From Tubiluchus corallicola (lineage: Eukaryota > Priapulida > Priapulimorpha > Priapulimorphida > Tubiluchidae): a stretch of 23,212 nucleotides of DNA. Below the pieces are notes generated by a model. It saw only the letters and a list, made by a program, of their open reading frames with translations. It was not told the origin of the DNA and ran no database searches. Where the stretch lies: contig JAQGDQ010000973.1 of the NCBI GenBank assembly GCA_030141605.1, positions 1-23,212 of the forward strand, in the 5' to 3' direction. Both the position numbers and the translations under genes were made by a program. Below are positions 20,955 to 23,212 of this stretch, one piece after another. Numbering within the stretch: position 1 is the first letter of the stretch; every line of letters begins with the position of its first letter.

Positions 20955-21558
20955 TCTGTTTTGCATGTATGCCTGAGATATTAAAGGAAAGATCAAGCCT
21001 TTCAGGAGGTTAGGCTTATTTCAATACTCGGGACAACTGTTTGTAATTTAGTAAGGATGTTAGTAAGGATTTAGTAACAAAACTGCAATAAGCGCCTCGT
21101 GTAACTAGTGAAATCACTTTAAACTCGCGATCACTTCACGCTTGCGCGGTCCCTTTTTCAATACCCATTCTTCTTCCAATGACGTCATTCGTCCCGGAGA
21201 AAGTAGCGCACTGTCAATCTTCATCAAAAGTATAATGAGTTTTATAAAAAGATTAAACGACTATTGTTGTAATATTTTTACTTGAGCATTAAGTAAGCTG
21301 CAAAAGTTTGAATTAGTTTAAGCAGAACGGGCTTTCAGAAAACCACGAGACGTTTACGAAAAGTCACGAAGTGCTGTTATGATTTTCAAGTGAATGACGA
21401 CAATCACCACTCTTGATAATTTCTATTCAGTAATAGTTTATTTTAAATTCATACTTTATAGGCAGTTCTTTGCAAACAAGTTTATTATATTTGAATAAGT
21501 TTAACTGATAAAAGTAAAATAAACCCAACATGGTGAGTTTCTTGCTCTTTCCTTTAAG
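20955..21558 (+). repeat. Dispersed repeat family 2, copy 2
   Basis: Alignable with 7150-7735, and its 3' half with 21672-21925. Includes the palindrome TGACGTCA near 21180-21187. Ends AAACCCAACATGG...TTTCCTTTAAG. Confidence 0.75.
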
Positions 21559-21671
21559 TTAACAACTAATCGTCTGGCGTCCATCTTCTCAGAAAAACGA
21601 AATGGACGATATCAAATTTATTTTTAAATGTTTTTCATGCTGTAAAGGTTTTTTATGCTGTAAGCATGTCT

Positions 21672-21925
21672 GTGAACATTAGGCAAAATGCAGATGTTTG
21701 AATTAGTTAAAGCAGCGCGCGCTTACGGAAAGTCACGACGTACTTGCGAAAAATCACGAAATCTCCCAGTTACGTCTTGATTTTCAAGTGAATGGCGGCA
21801 ACCACCACGCCTGAAAATTTCTGTTCAGAGATAGTTTATTTCAAATTTAAGCTTTATAGGCCTTTCTCTGCAAATTACTTGGTATTATTTTTCTAAGTTT
21901 AAGTGATAACACTAGCATAAACCCC
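21672..21925 (+). repeat. Dispersed repeat family 2, partial copy 3
   Basis: Corresponds to the 3' half of the family (GTTTGAATTAGTTAAAGCAG; GATTTTCAAGTGAATGGCGG; AAATTTCTGTTCAG; AAGTTTAAGTGATAACA). It ends at AAACCCCACC, exactly where the 30-bp satellite begins. Confidence 0.7.
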
Positions 21926-22945
21926 ACCGTACTTTTAAGCGTTTTTTCGTACCGTACCGCAATTTCGTACCGTACCGTACTTTTAAGCGTTTTTTCGTAC
22001 CGTACCGTACTTTTAAGCGTTTTTTCGTACCTTACCGTACTTTTAAGCGTTTTTCCCCACCGTACCGTACTTTTAAGCGTTTTTTCCCACCGTACCGTAC
22101 TTTTAAGCGTTTTTTCCCCACCATACCGTACTTTTAAGCGTTTTTTTCGTACTGTACCGCAATTTCGTTCCGTACCGTACTTTTAAGCGTTTTTTCGTAC
22201 CGTACCGTACTTTTAAGCGTTTTTTCGTACTGTACCGCAATTTCGTACCGTACCGTACTTTTAAGCGTTTTTTCGTACCGTACCGTACTTTTAAGCGTTT
22301 TTTGTACCGTACCGTACTTTTAAGCGTTTTTTCGTACCATACCGTACTTTTAAGCGTTTTTTTTGTTCCGTACCATACTTTTAAGCGTTTTTTCGTACCG
22401 TACCGTACTTTTAAGCGTTTTTTCGTACCGTACCGTACTTTTAAGCGTTTTTTAGTACCATACCGTACTTTTAAGCGTTTTTTCGTTCCGTACCGTACTT
22501 TTAAGCGTTTTTTGTACCGTACCGTACTTTTAAGCGTTTTTTCGTACTGTACCGCAATTTCGTACCGTACCGTACTTTTAAGCGTTTTTTCCCACCGTAC
22601 AGTACTTTTAAGCGTTTTTTTTCCACCGTACCCTACTTTTAAGCGTTTTTTTCCCACCGTACCGTACTTTTAAGCGTTTTTTTCGTACTGTACCGCAATT
22701 TCGTTCCGTACCATACTTTCAAGCGTTTTTTCGTTCCGTGCCGTACTTCTGAGCGTTTTTTCGTTCCGTACCGTAATTTCGTACCGTACTTTTAAGCGTT
22801 TTTTCGTACCATACCGTACTTTTAAGCGTTTTTCGTTCCGTACCGTACTTTTAAGCGTTTTTTCGCACCGTATCATACTTTCAAGCGTTTTTTTCGTTCC
22901 GTACCGTACTTTTAAGCGTTTGTTCGTACCATACCGTACTGTATG
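21925..22945. repeat. 30-bp satellite, about 30 units
   Basis: Unit is TACCGTACTTTTAAGCG + T6-8 + CGTACCG, 30 bp in most copies, with T-run length changes giving 29-31. About six places (21951, 22148, 22228, 22546, 22690, 22766) carry an extra CAATTTCGTACCG-type insert. The unit is internally built from CGTAC pentamers. Lys/Arg/Tyr-rich frames on both strands are artefacts of the 30-bp period. Confidence 0.95.
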
Positions 22946-23127
22946 GTAATTAGTAACGGTGAACACTCACTGCTTTAGAACACTAACGGCTAGATCTCCA
23001 GGCCACCTCTAATCTTTGCTGATGCTTAACGACATGATTGTTTACAAAACATACGGCCCATGTGTAAGTGAAGCTAAAGTGAAGAGATACATTCAACTGC
23101 AGGCATTAACAAGTTGCAACTACATGG
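22946..23127. other. Non-coding tail
   Basis: Nothing recognisable between the satellite and the short tandem duplication. Confidence 0.4.
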
Positions 23128-23183
23128 ATTACTTTACTGATTTATTATTTAGAACATTACTTTACTGATTTATTATTTAAACC
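23128..23183. repeat. 28-bp tandem duplication
   Basis: Two adjacent copies beginning ATTACTTTACTGATTTATTA, the second ending in AAACC instead of GAAC. A minimal two-copy repeat, presumably a recent duplication. Confidence 0.85.
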
Positions 23184-23212
23184 AAAAGTTGCAAATTCGT
23201 TTGGGAAGTGTT

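Noticed and set aside
22103-22966. Lys/Arg/Tyr-rich repeat proteins on both strands
   Set aside because: Artefacts of the 30-bp satellite period. Both strands are open and T-run slippage breaks the frame repeatedly.

Overview
The window looks like animal (metazoan) genomic DNA, most plausibly from a spiralian/lophotrochozoan. It is AT-rich and gene-poor, and it is crowded with microsatellites, minisatellites and dispersed repeats. It also holds a short interstitial TTAGGG-type tract. The taxonomic hint comes from the single convincing gene piece: the homeobox exon of a central-class Hox gene on the minus strand (12570-12934). Its homeodomain is closest to the abd-A/Lox4 type and is followed by a diverged UbdA-like peptide. 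No rRNA, tRNA or CRISPR feature and no intact transposase or reverse transcriptase was found.

Layout. 1-5625: dispersed elements and repeats. These are a family with a hammerhead-like core (parts at 676-757, 1444-1605, 3257-3495 and 3677-3908), a trinucleotide block (835-1443), a copy of dispersed family 1 (2441-2922), a degenerate 15-16 bp tandem repeat, a palindromic CGTTATAACGA-type cluster and a small TIR element with TA duplication (5311-5621). 5626-9960: non-coding DNA, a copy of dispersed family 2 (7150-7735), a 33-bp minisatellite (7863-8291), a TTGA/CTGA block (8835-9030), and a telomere-like tract framed by inverted copies of an AAAGTCACAGG repeat (9637-9957). 9960-12569: sequence 3' of the Hox exon, with possible regulatory motifs and a 32-bp hairpin-forming satellite (11531-12231). 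12570-12934: the Hox exon. From 12935 rightwards the minus-strand transcript would be in intron. I found no upstream exon with a YPWM hexapeptide before the window ends, so the intron probably exceeds 10 kb. That intron holds a compound microsatellite (13068-13490), a two-length EcoRI-site satellite (14797-15422), another trinucleotide block (16260-16894), second copies of families 1 and 2, and a 30-bp satellite (21925-22945).

There is no operon-like cooperation between genes here. The themes are one Hox exon set in a large repeat-rich intron and flank, several satellites built by stepwise mutation and re-expansion, and a small repeat family whose copies carry a CUGAUGA - stem - GAAAC core with a compensatory stem change. 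The long open frames across simple repeats are artefacts of repeat periods divisible by three.
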